The translations under genes and the position numbers were made by a program. A stretch of DNA of 64,000 nt, from NCBI RefSeq assembly GCF_048077055.1, contig NZ_CP182236.1, positions 6,014,001 through 6,078,000 of the forward strand, read 5' to 3'. Each line of letters opens with the position of its first letter. The stretch's first letter is position 1. The DNA comes from Egbenema bharatensis (lineage in GTDB: Bacteria > Cyanobacteriota > Cyanobacteriia > Elainellales > Elainellaceae). Below, one piece after another: positions 17,599-26,200 of the stretch. The notes under the pieces are model-generated. The model made no database searches and was not told the DNA's origin. It worked only from the letters and a program-made list of their open reading frames with translations.

Positions 17599-18276
17599 CT
17601 ATTCACTACCAGATTGAACCAACTCCAGAAACCGTTCCGCTCCGATCGCCCCACCTCCTAATTCCACTGCGATCGCCAGCAGGGTGCGCCAGAGATACCT
17701 GCCAAACGTACCATCACACCAGAGCCGATAACAGGGCAATCCGCTACATTCTCCCGGAATGATGGTGACAGTCACACCCACCATTGAAGTCAAAACTACG
17801 GGACGATCGCCCAGGGAAAGTGCCCGAAAGTTAACGCTGCACGTCTGCCGTAACAGATCGTCTACAGCATCACCACACAGCCCGATCGCCAAGTCCTGAC
17901 GCAACACAGGATACACCCTTACGGGGGGCGTTTGACAAGCTTCTGAGAGATGGGTCGCAAATTGACTGTGGAGCGAATCTTCAACGAGAAATTCACTGAT
18001 TCCTAACCGCGCCCCAATACCACCATCGGGAAGAGGTCGCCAACTGTTAGGACGATCGCTGACTGAAATCCCCTGGCTGGCTAACCAATCGGCGGCTCCT
18101 GCTCCCTTTACCCCAAAGCGGGTCAGAAACGAGAGATCGGTGATGCCTAAACGAGCCGCATTGTCCTGATCCTGCGGTGTTGTCACCAGGGCAGGCATGC
18201 TGTTGATGGCACGCCAACTGCCCGCAAGCACCTGTAACTCTGTATGAATGGGACTGAGCCGGAGAGCCGTCTTCAT
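17599..18276 (-). CDS. mgdD: N-methylglutamate dehydrogenase subunit D (SoxG-like)
   Basis: A 225-residue homologue of sarcosine oxidase gamma, weakly conserved in sequence but in the expected operon position. The family pattern is recognisable: DLSFLTRFGVKGAGAADWLASQGI near the start and DLLRQTCSVNFRALSLGDRPVVLTSMVGVTVTIIP in the second half, with the glycine-cleavage-T-like fold. The ATG at 18276 overlaps the mgdC stop as ATGA, which decides it against the longer frame opening at 18348. Confidence 0.8.
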   Translation of the reverse strand: MKTALRLSPIHTELQVLAGSWRAINSMPALVTTPQDQDNAARLGITDLSFLTRFGVKGAGAADWLASQGISVSDRPNSWRPLPDGGIGARLGISEFLVEDSLHSQFATHLSEACQTPPVRVYPVLRQDLAIGLCGDAVDDLLRQTCSVNFRALSLGDRPVVLTSMVGVTVTIIPGECSGLPCYRLWCDGTFGRYLWRTLLAIAVELGGGAIGAERFLELVQSGSE

Positions 18277-21254
18277 ACTGTCACCTCCGATCGCACCACA
18301 GTTTCCTGTTGCCGCAGGTTGTCTGGATCGTAGAAAGGCGTGGGACAAACCGTTGCCGTAATTCGCGTACCGTCGGAGAGACGAATTGAGAAGGGAGTGC
18401 CGATCGTCGCCAGGTTGGGGTCAAGGTACGCTAACCCAATGTAGCGATCGAGGGTGGGGCTGAAGGCGATACTGGTGACTCGTCCGGCGATTTCGTTGTC
18501 CTGGATCACCAGATGACACTCCTGGGGAGCTGTTCCCTGGAAATTTGGCTCTAACATGAAGCCGACCAGCTTCTGTTTAATCAGTTTTTGCTGAAAAACC
18601 TGTAAGCTGCGTTGCCCGATGAAAAACGGTTTGTCCATTTTCACTGCCCAGTTCAAACCTGCGGCGATCGGCGTGGTCAATCCATCCGTATCCTGTCCCA
18701 CGATCAAATGTCCTTTCTCCAACCGCAACAGCCGCTGTGCCTCCACGCCAAAGGGCTGAATCCCGTAGGGCTGTCCCGCTGCCATCAGCGCATCCCACAG
18801 AGCCGGAGCCGATTCTGCCGCCACATGAATTTCATAGCCCCACTCTCCCACAAAGCCCACCCGCATTAACAGAGCCGGAATGCCCGCGACGATCGCCTCT
18901 CGCACTGCCAGGTAAGGAAAGGCGGCACCGGACAAATCCAGATCGGTGAGTTGGGACAGCACTTCACGGGCACGGGAACCTGCCAGATTAACAGCCGATC
19001 GCGCTCCAGTGAGATTGACTAAACCGCAGTCGAGTTGCCACATCACGTTGAGGCGAGTCAGTTCCCGGTAAATGGCAGCCGCGCCGGAGGTGGTGGTTGT
19101 AAAGTAAAAATGATTTTCTCCTAACCGGGCGATCACCCCATCATCTATCACCACACCCGCTTCATCCAGCATCAGAGCATAGCGCGTCATGCCCACCTTT
19201 AGCTTCCTGTACCGTCCGGTGTAGACCCGTTCCAGGAATTCAACGGCTCCTGCCCCCCGCAGTTCTAACTTACCCAATGTGCCGACATCAATTAATCCAA
19301 CTCGCTGACGAACCGCATTCACCTCTGAGGCAATACATTCTTCCCGATTCTTTCCGATTTGTCGATAATACTCCGGTCGTCGCCAGGCTCCCGCCAGCAT
19401 GAACTTTGCATTCAATGAAGTATGGCGATCGTGTAAAGGTGTATACCGTTCGGGAATAAATCCACGTCCTGCCAGGTGAGACATCGGGACGGGATGAAAG
19501 AAGGGACGGGCTGTGGTGGTTCCCACTTCACCAGGGGTTTGATTGGTAATTCGCGCCAGAATCCGTAGGGCGTTCATGTTGGAATGCTTGCCCTGGCTGG
19601 GACTCATTCCCACGGTCGTATAGCGTTTCAGCAGTTCAATATTATCAAACCCTTCCTGAGCAGCATTGTAAAAATCCTTGAGCTGAAGATCCTCATCAAA
19701 ATCAACGAAATTTTTACCCTTGGGATGGGGCACGATCGCCCAGGGAGGGGATGGTGAGGGGCGATCGTTCCACCCCGGTAGGGGCGAAGCATTCGGATCA
19801 AAAGGTTGATTTAAGCCAGAAACATAATCTGCCGAATGCTTCGCCCCTACGTAACCCACAAACAACGCCGATTCACGTCCGGCCCGTTGACCATCCTGGA
19901 TTTTTTGCTCGAAATCAAACACCCCATTTACCCGCCCACAGGCAAATATCCCATCCGGCAACTGCTCCGGAACGAATTGCTGCAGGGCATCATCAAACCG
20001 CATTTTCGCTCCAGCCTGATACAGCAAATTTGCAGCCGGTGCCCAACCTACACTCATGACAATTCCATCACAACCGATCGCCTGTTTCGCTTCCAGTTGA
20101 GGAACTCCATGAGAATCGATCGGACAAATTACGGCACTGGAAACACCATCAGTTGCAGCATGGGATTTGGCTTCATAAATACAATGTCCTAAGTAAACTG
20201 GAATACCATGCGATCGTATCGAGTCTATGATTTTACCGTCAGGCAAATCAGAACGCAAATCGACGATCGCCTTTACCGTAATCCCATTCGCCGTTAAATC
20301 CAGTGCTGCCCGGTATCCATCTAAATTTGCTGTGAATACAACCGCCTCTCGCATCGGCTTCACCGCATAACGGTAAATTAATCGCTGCGCCGCAGAAGCC
20401 AGCATCACCCCCGGTAAATCATTATTGCGAAATACCGCAGGCTGTTCATAGACCCCACTGGCAACAATCACCGCTTTCGATCGCATTTTGGAGATGTAAT
20501 CTCGATGCACCAATGGCACCCACTGATCAGCATAGTATCCGGCTGCCTGGGTTCCCGTGTACAGGCGAATGGAGGGATGATTTGTGACTGCTGCAATTAA
20601 GCGAGTTGTTGGCTCAACGTCACCTCGATCGCCTCCCCGTTGATAGCTCTCTGAACCGCCTGCCTGGGCATTTTCATCGACAATTACCACATCTGCCCCA
20701 GCTTCCGCCGCTGCCAGGGCTGCCGCCAGTCCCGACACCCCCGCCCCAACCACCAGCACATCACAAAAATCGTAGCGTTTGGCGGTACGGAGATGAGGCG
20801 TGGTGACATCGACCGCTCCGAGTCCGGTCATCTGCCGAATCAGGCGTTCCCAGAAGGGAAAGAGCCGTTTATGATGAAACGCTTTGTAGTAGAAACCAAC
20901 TGGCAGAAAGGGCGAAAAGACATCCAGCACCTTCGCCCGATCGCCTATCACTCCCCCGAAGGTATTGACCGCCGAGAGGGACAGTTCCGGCTCGATCGGG
21001 GTGACATCTGCCCGCACGTTGAGTCGCTGCCCTGACTGCATCAAGGCATGGACATCATGATTTGCCAGAGAGAAAATTCCCCGTGGACGGTGGTACTTAA
21101 AACTGCGTCCCAATACCCGCTGTCCAGATGCCCACAGTGCTGAGGCGATCGTGTCTCCGGCATAGCCCCGGTAGCGCGTGCCCTCAAAGGTAAAGGAAAT
21201 CATCTGGCTGCGATCGATCCATTCGCCAGAAATGGGAGGTAAGCGATCGGTCAT
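18273..21254 (-). CDS. mgdC: N-methylglutamate dehydrogenase subunit C (SoxA-like)
   Basis: A 993-residue alpha-type subunit. Order: an N-terminal SoxA domain (FTFEGTRYRGYAGDTIASALWASGQ, FKYHRPRGIF), a dinucleotide-binding Rossmann domain (DVLVVGAGVSGLAAALAAAEAG, about residues 165-190), the helix-linked KRYTTVGMSPSQGKHSNMNALRILA segment, and a C-terminal tetrahydrofolate-binding GCV_T half (LRLEKGHLIVGQDTDGLTTPIAAGLNW, KLVGFMLE). The THF domain would trap the formaldehyde released when N-methylglutamate is oxidised. Residues about 468-490 are encoded by an inserted MITE and are foreign to the family. ATGA overlaps join it to mgdB and mgdD. Heterotetrameric sarcosine oxidase is the alternative; gmaS and mgsABC in the same operon favour NMG dehydrogenase. 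Confidence 0.85.
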   Translation of the reverse strand: MTDRLPPISGEWIDRSQMISFTFEGTRYRGYAGDTIASALWASGQRVLGRSFKYHRPRGIFSLANHDVHALMQSGQRLNVRADVTPIEPELSLSAVNTFGGVIGDRAKVLDVFSPFLPVGFYYKAFHHKRLFPFWERLIRQMTGLGAVDVTTPHLRTAKRYDFCDVLVVGAGVSGLAAALAAAEAGADVVIVDENAQAGGSESYQRGGDRGDVEPTTRLIAAVTNHPSIRLYTGTQAAGYYADQWVPLVHRDYISKMRSKAVIVASGVYEQPAVFRNNDLPGVMLASAAQRLIYRYAVKPMREAVVFTANLDGYRAALDLTANGITVKAIVDLRSDLPDGKIIDSIRSHGIPVYLGHCIYEAKSHAATDGVSSAVICPIDSHGVPQLEAKQAIGCDGIVMSVGWAPAANLLYQAGAKMRFDDALQQFVPEQLPDGIFACGRVNGVFDFEQKIQDGQRAGRESALFVGYVGAKHSADYVSGLNQPFDPNASPLPGWNDRPSPSPPWAIVPHPKGKNFVDFDEDLQLKDFYNAAQEGFDNIELLKRYTTVGMSPSQGKHSNMNALRILARITNQTPGEVGTTTARPFFHPVPMSHLAGRGFIPERYTPLHDRHTSLNAKFMLAGAWRRPEYYRQIGKNREECIASEVNAVRQRVGLIDVGTLGKLELRGAGAVEFLERVYTGRYRKLKVGMTRYALMLDEAGVVIDDGVIARLGENHFYFTTTTSGAAAIYRELTRLNVMWQLDCGLVNLTGARSAVNLAGSRAREVLSQLTDLDLSGAAFPYLAVREAIVAGIPALLMRVGFVGEWGYEIHVAAESAPALWDALMAAGQPYGIQPFGVEAQRLLRLEKGHLIVGQDTDGLTTPIAAGLNWAVKMDKPFFIGQRSLQVFQQKLIKQKLVGFMLEPNFQGTAPQECHLVIQDNEIAGRVTSIAFSPTLDRYIGLAYLDPNLATIGTPFSIRLSDGTRITATVCPTPFYDPDNLRQQETVVRSEVTV
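19778..19850. mobile_element. Palindromic MITE inserted in frame in mgdC (copy 2)
   Basis: 19-bp inverted arms (GTAGGGGCGAAGCATTCGG and its complement) around a 35-base loop, closely related to the copy at 14577. The 67-bp core plus a duplicated TA adds 69 bp, that is 23 codons with no stop in the mgdC frame, turning a GYVPGWND-like sequence into GYVGAKHSADY...ASPLPGWND. Confidence 0.85.
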
Positions 21255-21511
21255 GCGACCTCCTCCCCGTACAGATAAGTTCGGATAATTTCATCGGTCA
21301 ATGTATTCCGTTCCGCCAGAAACCAGGTGTTGCTGGGCGTATGACACCACCATTCGGTTTTGATGTCGGGAATGCCGCTGCGGTAAAAAACGTATTCTGC
21401 CCAGGTGCGATCGTCTGTCGTAGTGGGATCAGGCATGGGACGCACTTCACCCCCGTAGAGAAACTCTGATACTGGTCTGGCTCCGTTAATCGGACAGGTC
21501 ATCAATTTCAT
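21251..21511 (-). CDS. mgdB: N-methylglutamate dehydrogenase subunit B (SoxD-like)
   Basis: An 86-residue delta-type subunit starting MKLMTCPINGARPVSEFLYGGEVRPMPDP and ending with TWAEYVFYRSGIPDIKTEWWCHTPSNTWFLAERNTLTDEI, the typical SoxD C-terminal motif (W-x-H...C-x-x-WF.x.R.T). Sarcosine oxidase delta uses a CxxC pair for zinc; here the second Cys of the pair is Asn (CPIN), leaving Cys6 and the Cys of WWCHT. It overlaps both neighbours by ATGA. Confidence 0.85.
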   Translation of the reverse strand: MKLMTCPINGARPVSEFLYGGEVRPMPDPTTTDDRTWAEYVFYRSGIPDIKTEWWCHTPSNTWFLAERNTLTDEIIRTYLYGEEVA

Positions 21512-21819
21512 GGCTCATTCTTGGAATATTGCAGGGCAGTATTAAAGTGTTCTACCGTTGGAAACGGTTCATAGAAGTGATGGAGAAGCTGCTTCCACTC
21601 CTGGTAAACAGAGGATTGTCGGAAGCCAACGGTGTGATCCTCCAGCGATCGCCACTGAACCAAAAGCAAATATTTTCCGGGTTCCTCAATGCAGGAATGC
21701 AACGCATGGGAAATGTAACCGTCTATGGAGGCAATCAGCGGTGAGGCTTGCCGAAAGGCCTGTTCAAACGCCTGCTCTTGTCCCTGCTTTATGTGCAATA
21801 TTGCGGCTTCAAGAATCAT
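21508..21819 (-). CDS. ABM-fold protein (antibiotic biosynthesis monooxygenase family) within the mgd genes
   Basis: A 103-residue single-domain protein with the ferredoxin-like ABM pattern: MILEAAILHIKQGQEQAFEQAFRQASPLIASIDGYISHALHSCIEEPGKYLLLVQWRSLEDHTVGFRQS. Such proteins act as cofactor-free monooxygenases or as small-molecule or quinone-binding partners. It lies between mgdA (27 bases away) and mgdB (4-base overlap), so it is part of the operon. The standard mgdABCD set does not contain it. Its role is unknown: it could be an accessory for formaldehyde or electron handling, or a bystander. Confidence 0.75.
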   Translation of the reverse strand: MILEAAILHIKQGQEQAFEQAFRQASPLIASIDGYISHALHSCIEEPGKYLLLVQWRSLEDHTVGFRQSSVYQEWKQLLHHFYEPFPTVEHFNTALQYSKNEP

Positions 21820-21846
21820 CTTCTGTTATCCTTCTGCATACTCAAA

Positions 21847-23085
21847 TTAATGCCCAACCGAAGCCGCTCCTTTTTCACCTACTAATTCATAATTAGTAAA
21901 TCGATCGAGAGAAAAATCTTGAATCAGTTCATGATTCTGGTCATTCGCTACTGTATACGCCATCGTCTTTCCACAAACCGGGGTTGCTTTGAATCCCCAG
22001 GTGCCCCACCCCGCATCTAAATAAAATCCGGCGATCGGTGTTTTACCCATGATCGGCGCAAAGTCGGGAGTCATATCTGCCATTCCTGCCCACTGCCGCA
22101 CAATGTTGACATGGGATAAAAAGGGGAAGAGATCCAGCATTCGCGCTGCCAATCCTTCTGCAAAATCAAAAGTCGATCGCGTCGAATGTAATTCGTAGGG
22201 ATCAAGGGATGCTCCCATCACCAGTTCTCCCCGTGCCGTCTGGCTGACATAAACATGTAAACTCCCAGAAACGATAATTGGATCAAGCCAGGGCTTCATC
22301 GGTTCGCTGACGAGGGCCTGAAGGGGATGAATGTAGAGGGGCGATCGCAATCCCACCATTTGTAACAAACGGGGTGTAAATCCAGCCACGGCACAGAGTA
22401 CTTTTGAGGTGGAAATTTCGCCTCGATTCGTCCACACTCCAGTAATGCGATCGTCCTTTACCGTGATATTTAATACTTCTGTTTGCTGGTGAATCTCTAC
22501 CCCTCGCTGATCTGCCCCTCGTCCATAACCCCATGCCACCGCATCATGGCGGGCAATACTTCCAGGCGCATGGTAGAGCGCACCCAGGACTGGAGCATGC
22601 CCCCCACAGTCCAGATCTAAATGGGGACAGGCTTGCTGAATTTTCTCTGGACTCACCAACTCACTCTTAATCCCAAAATGCTTATTCACCTCCGATCGCC
22701 AGCGCATGGTTCGTACTGCCGCATCGGTATGGGCTAACGTAAAATGTCCTCTGGTGGAATAAAACAGATTCAGATCAAAATCCTGGGACAAATCCTGCCA
22801 CAGCCGCACCGATTCATCATAAAACTTCACCCCTTCTGGCGTGAGATAGTTAGAGCGAATAATCGTCGTATTTCGTCCCGTATTTCCTCCGCCGATATAA
22901 CCCTTCTCCAGCACCGCCACCTTCGTCATGCCATAATCTCGCGCCAGATAATACGCTGCCGCCAACCCGTGCCCACCCCCTCCAATGATCACCGCATCGT
23001 AGGAGGACTGGAGGCGATCGGGTTGCCGAAACATCCGGGGTTCAGGGTAATTCGATCGGGCAAACTTGAGTAATCGAAGCGGCAT
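21847..23085 (-). CDS. mgdA: N-methylglutamate dehydrogenase subunit A (SoxB-like FAD subunit)
   Basis: A 412-residue amine oxidase of the DAO/sarcosine oxidase beta family, which oxidises the secondary amine. The FAD Rossmann motif YDAVIIGGGGHGLAAAYYLARDYG lies near residues 28-51, followed by LEKGYIGGGNTGRNTTIIRSNY (the Arg-Asn-Thr FMN/FAD region typical of SoxB), WAGMADMTPDFAPIMGKTPIAGFYLDAGWGTWGFKATPVCGKTMA near the C-terminus, and no signal peptide. It is the first gene of the operon, with the conserved 91-bp block 39 bases upstream of its ATG. Confidence 0.88.
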   Translation of the reverse strand: MPLRLLKFARSNYPEPRMFRQPDRLQSSYDAVIIGGGGHGLAAAYYLARDYGMTKVAVLEKGYIGGGNTGRNTTIIRSNYLTPEGVKFYDESVRLWQDLSQDFDLNLFYSTRGHFTLAHTDAAVRTMRWRSEVNKHFGIKSELVSPEKIQQACPHLDLDCGGHAPVLGALYHAPGSIARHDAVAWGYGRGADQRGVEIHQQTEVLNITVKDDRITGVWTNRGEISTSKVLCAVAGFTPRLLQMVGLRSPLYIHPLQALVSEPMKPWLDPIIVSGSLHVYVSQTARGELVMGASLDPYELHSTRSTFDFAEGLAARMLDLFPFLSHVNIVRQWAGMADMTPDFAPIMGKTPIAGFYLDAGWGTWGFKATPVCGKTMAYTVANDQNHELIQDFSLDRFTNYELVGEKGAASVGH

Positions 23086-23123
23086 ACATTCCCCGACAGG
23101 AGATCATTTGAAATGTGCGAATT

Positions 23124-23214
23124 GCTAATTATAGTGCCCCAAAGTTTCATGGTTGTCAACAAAATTTCCTCTCACTACACAAAGGTATGTCATGATTAGG
23201 AAACTTCGATCGCC
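23124..23214 (-). promoter_or_regulatory. Conserved 91-bp regulatory block upstream of mgdA (block A)
   Basis: Matches 30343-30433 without gaps; by eye about 79 of 91 positions agree, while the flanking DNA does not match. Read towards mgdA it contains TTGACA, then 20 bases, then TATAAT at about 23132-23127, roughly 40 bases before the ATG, giving a short leader. The block holds a TTTGT-CA-ACAAA-like palindrome around the -35 box and an ACACA-AAGG-TATGT imperfect inverted repeat upstream. It is a probable promoter-operator of the NMG operon. The 20-base spacer is longer than the 17 of a sigma-70 consensus, so it may need an activator. Confidence 0.75.
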
Positions 23215-23231
23215 CTCACAACAAAGGAATT

Positions 23232-26200
23232 CTAATCAGGTTCTATTGCCCCCAATGCCTGCAATGTTGCCTTTTGCGCGTCAGTTAAACCTGTGACTCC
23301 CGCAATGTTCATCCCCTCGTAGGGACGATCGGCTCTCAGGGTTTTCAAGCATTCTCCAGTGCTGGCATCCCAAAGCTTAATAGTTGCATCCGCACTGCTG
23401 CTTGCCAGAATGCGATCGGAGTGATCTGCCTCTCCCACTGGACACCACGCCACTGAACCCACCTGGCTTATATGACCTTTCAGAATGTTCAAACATTCTC
23501 CTGTATCTGCCTGCCACAGCCGAATGGTTCGGTCTTCAGACCCGCTAGCGAGGATTTGCCCATCCGGACACCACGCCACCGTTCTCACCATATCGCCGTG
23601 TCCCTGCAAGATGTTCAGACATTCTCCTGTACTGGCATTCCATAGCCGAACGGTTTGGTCATCGCAACCGCTAGCAAGGGTTTTGCCATCCGGACTCCAG
23701 GCGACAGACTTCACCCAGGCAGTATGTCCCGTCAAGACGTGCAAACAATCCCCTGTTCTGGCATCCCACAGGCGAATGGTTTGATCATCAGACCCACTGG
23801 CAACGGTTTTACCATCTGGATGCCAAGCCACAGCCCAGATATGGCTGCTGTGTCCCTGCAAAATTTTTAGACAGTCTCCCGTGCTGGCATCCCACAGCCG
23901 CACCGTTTTGTCATTTGATGCACTGGCAAGGATTTGTCCGTCGGGACTCCAGGCAACCGCCCAAACCCAGGCATGATGCCCTGCCAGCGTTTTCAGGCAT
24001 TGCTCTGTGTCCGGATCGCAGAGCCGCACCATTGCATCAAAAGAAGCAATAGCAAGAGTTTTGCCATTAGGACTCCAGGCTAACCCCCAAAAGCGATGGC
24101 ATCCTGTCAGGCTTTTCACACACTGCCCCTGCTGAACATCCCACAACCGCACCCGTCGATCGCCACTACTACTGGCAAGGATTCGTCCATCCGGCTTCCA
24201 GCCAATTGTAAAGACAGAATTGCTATACCCCTGCAAGGTTTTCACCCCCTGCCCCTGCTGGACATCCCACAACCGCACCGTTTGATCACAACCACTGGCA
24301 AGGGTCTGTCCGTCTGGACTCCACGCCATTGCCCAAATTGCGTTTGTGTGTCCCTGCAAAATTTTGAGGCACTGTCCTGTATAGGTGTCCCAAATTCTGA
24401 TGGTTTGGTCTGCATTCCCGCTGGCGAGCAGTGTGCCATTCAGATGCCAATCCACCACCAGCACTGAACGATGCTCTTGTAGCGTTTTGAGACATTGACC
24501 GATCGCCACATCCCAGATTTTGATGGTTTGGTCTTCACTGCCGCTTGCTAGCTTTTTTCCGTCGGGACTCCAGGCAACCGACCAAACGATATTGCGATGT
24601 CCTGATAGGGTTTTCAGGCATTTTCCGGTGTGGAGATCCCAGAGCCGAATGGTGTGATCTTGAGATCCGCTGGCAAGGAGGTTTCCATCCGGACTCCAGG
24701 CAACCGCAACCGCCCAATTGCTATGCCCCTGCAAGGTTTTCAGGCACTCTTTGCTGCGCACATCCCACAGCCAGATCTGGTTGCTATCTCCACAACTGGC
24801 GAGAATATGCCCATCGGGATGCCAAGCCACCGACTTGGATGGATTACTGCGATCGCCCTGCAAGACTGCCAGACAATTACCCGTCTTCGCATCCCAAAGC
24901 CTCACCCCCCATTGGTCTTCACTGCCGCTCGCCAGCATGTGACCATCGGGACTCCAGGCAACCGCCCAAACTCGGCTGGTGTGTCCCCGCAAGGACAGTT
25001 TCGGCTGACCATCGGCAATTTGCCACAGATGCACAAGATTGTCGTCTCCTCCGGTGGCTAAAAGCTGACCATCTGGGCTGAAGGCGATCGAGTGAATAAA
25101 GCCAAACGTTTGGGTGAAGCGGGCTTTGGAGAGGTCAGCATGGGCAAAATTAACCTGACGGAGGTTAATATCCTGGAGATCGGCTTGCCAGAGGCTGAGG
25201 TATGAGAAGTCGGAGCCGCGCAGGTCAACCTGGAGGTGGCGCAGTAGATTGATGATGTTACCGCCTGCATAACCCGCCTGATGGGGGAACTCAGTCTGCA
25301 ACCGATAGACAATTTGCTTCAGTTGATATTCAATCTCTTTTTGAGAGCCTAAGCGATGCTGCAAGCGGTTGATCAACGGCATCAAAATCACGCGGATCTG
25401 GCTGTCTCGAACGTAGTCTTTGTCCTGCGCTTTAATCAGAGCATGGGTTTGCAGGAGGAACTCAGGGGGTAAGGGAACGGGGGATGAACGATCGGCAATT
25501 TCGTCACAAATGCGATCGATTAGCGTTTCGGTGACATATTCCATCACGACGGGTTGCAAGGTAAATTGACCTGCATTGGCTTCCATCAACGATCGCCCCT
25601 GCAACCGTTGGAGTGCGTTCATCAATTGGATCGGAGAGACGCTGCCATACAAATCTGCCTGGAGTTGGGCAAAGGAAACCCATTCTCGGTCGATCGCCAG
25701 CCAGAGCATAATCTGTTTTTCCAGGAGCGACAGACGATTGTAGTGTTGTTCAATTAGGTCGAAAACGTCACCAAACAGCGTCACATTTTGTTCTAAAAAT
25801 AGGGCAATGTCGCCACCAAATAAGTCACGAATCGTCGTTGCAACAATTTTTAATGCTAGAGGATTGTAGTGATACCGTTCGCACAACGTCTGTTTTTGCG
25901 CTTCTGACCCGGTTAATCCAACTGCTTTCAGCAGTGTGCAAGATGCTTCTGGAGAACCCTTCAGAAACAAATCCCGTACGGCGGGATTCCCTTCTAGTTG
26001 AGCCGCCTGAGCACATTGTTCTCGTGTCGTGACGATTAAACAGCCTTGATGGCGGGTTTCTGCCACCACACGCAGCAATTCTGCATAGGCTTCATAACCG
26101 GGGCGATACTGTCCAGACCGCTCCCCGGTTTCCAACAGCGTTTCTGCATTGTCGAGAACCACCAGACAGCGATGATTTCGTAAACACTGAAGGAATGTGC

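Noticed and set aside
18273..23085. Calling the sox-like genes a heterotetrameric sarcosine oxidase
   Set aside because: Possible by sequence alone, but gmaS and mgsABC in the same operon make N-methylglutamate dehydrogenase the better call; kept as the alternative.
24545..25081. 178-codon forward frame antisense to the WD40 repeats
   Set aside because: Repetitive shadow of the WD40 coding sequence.
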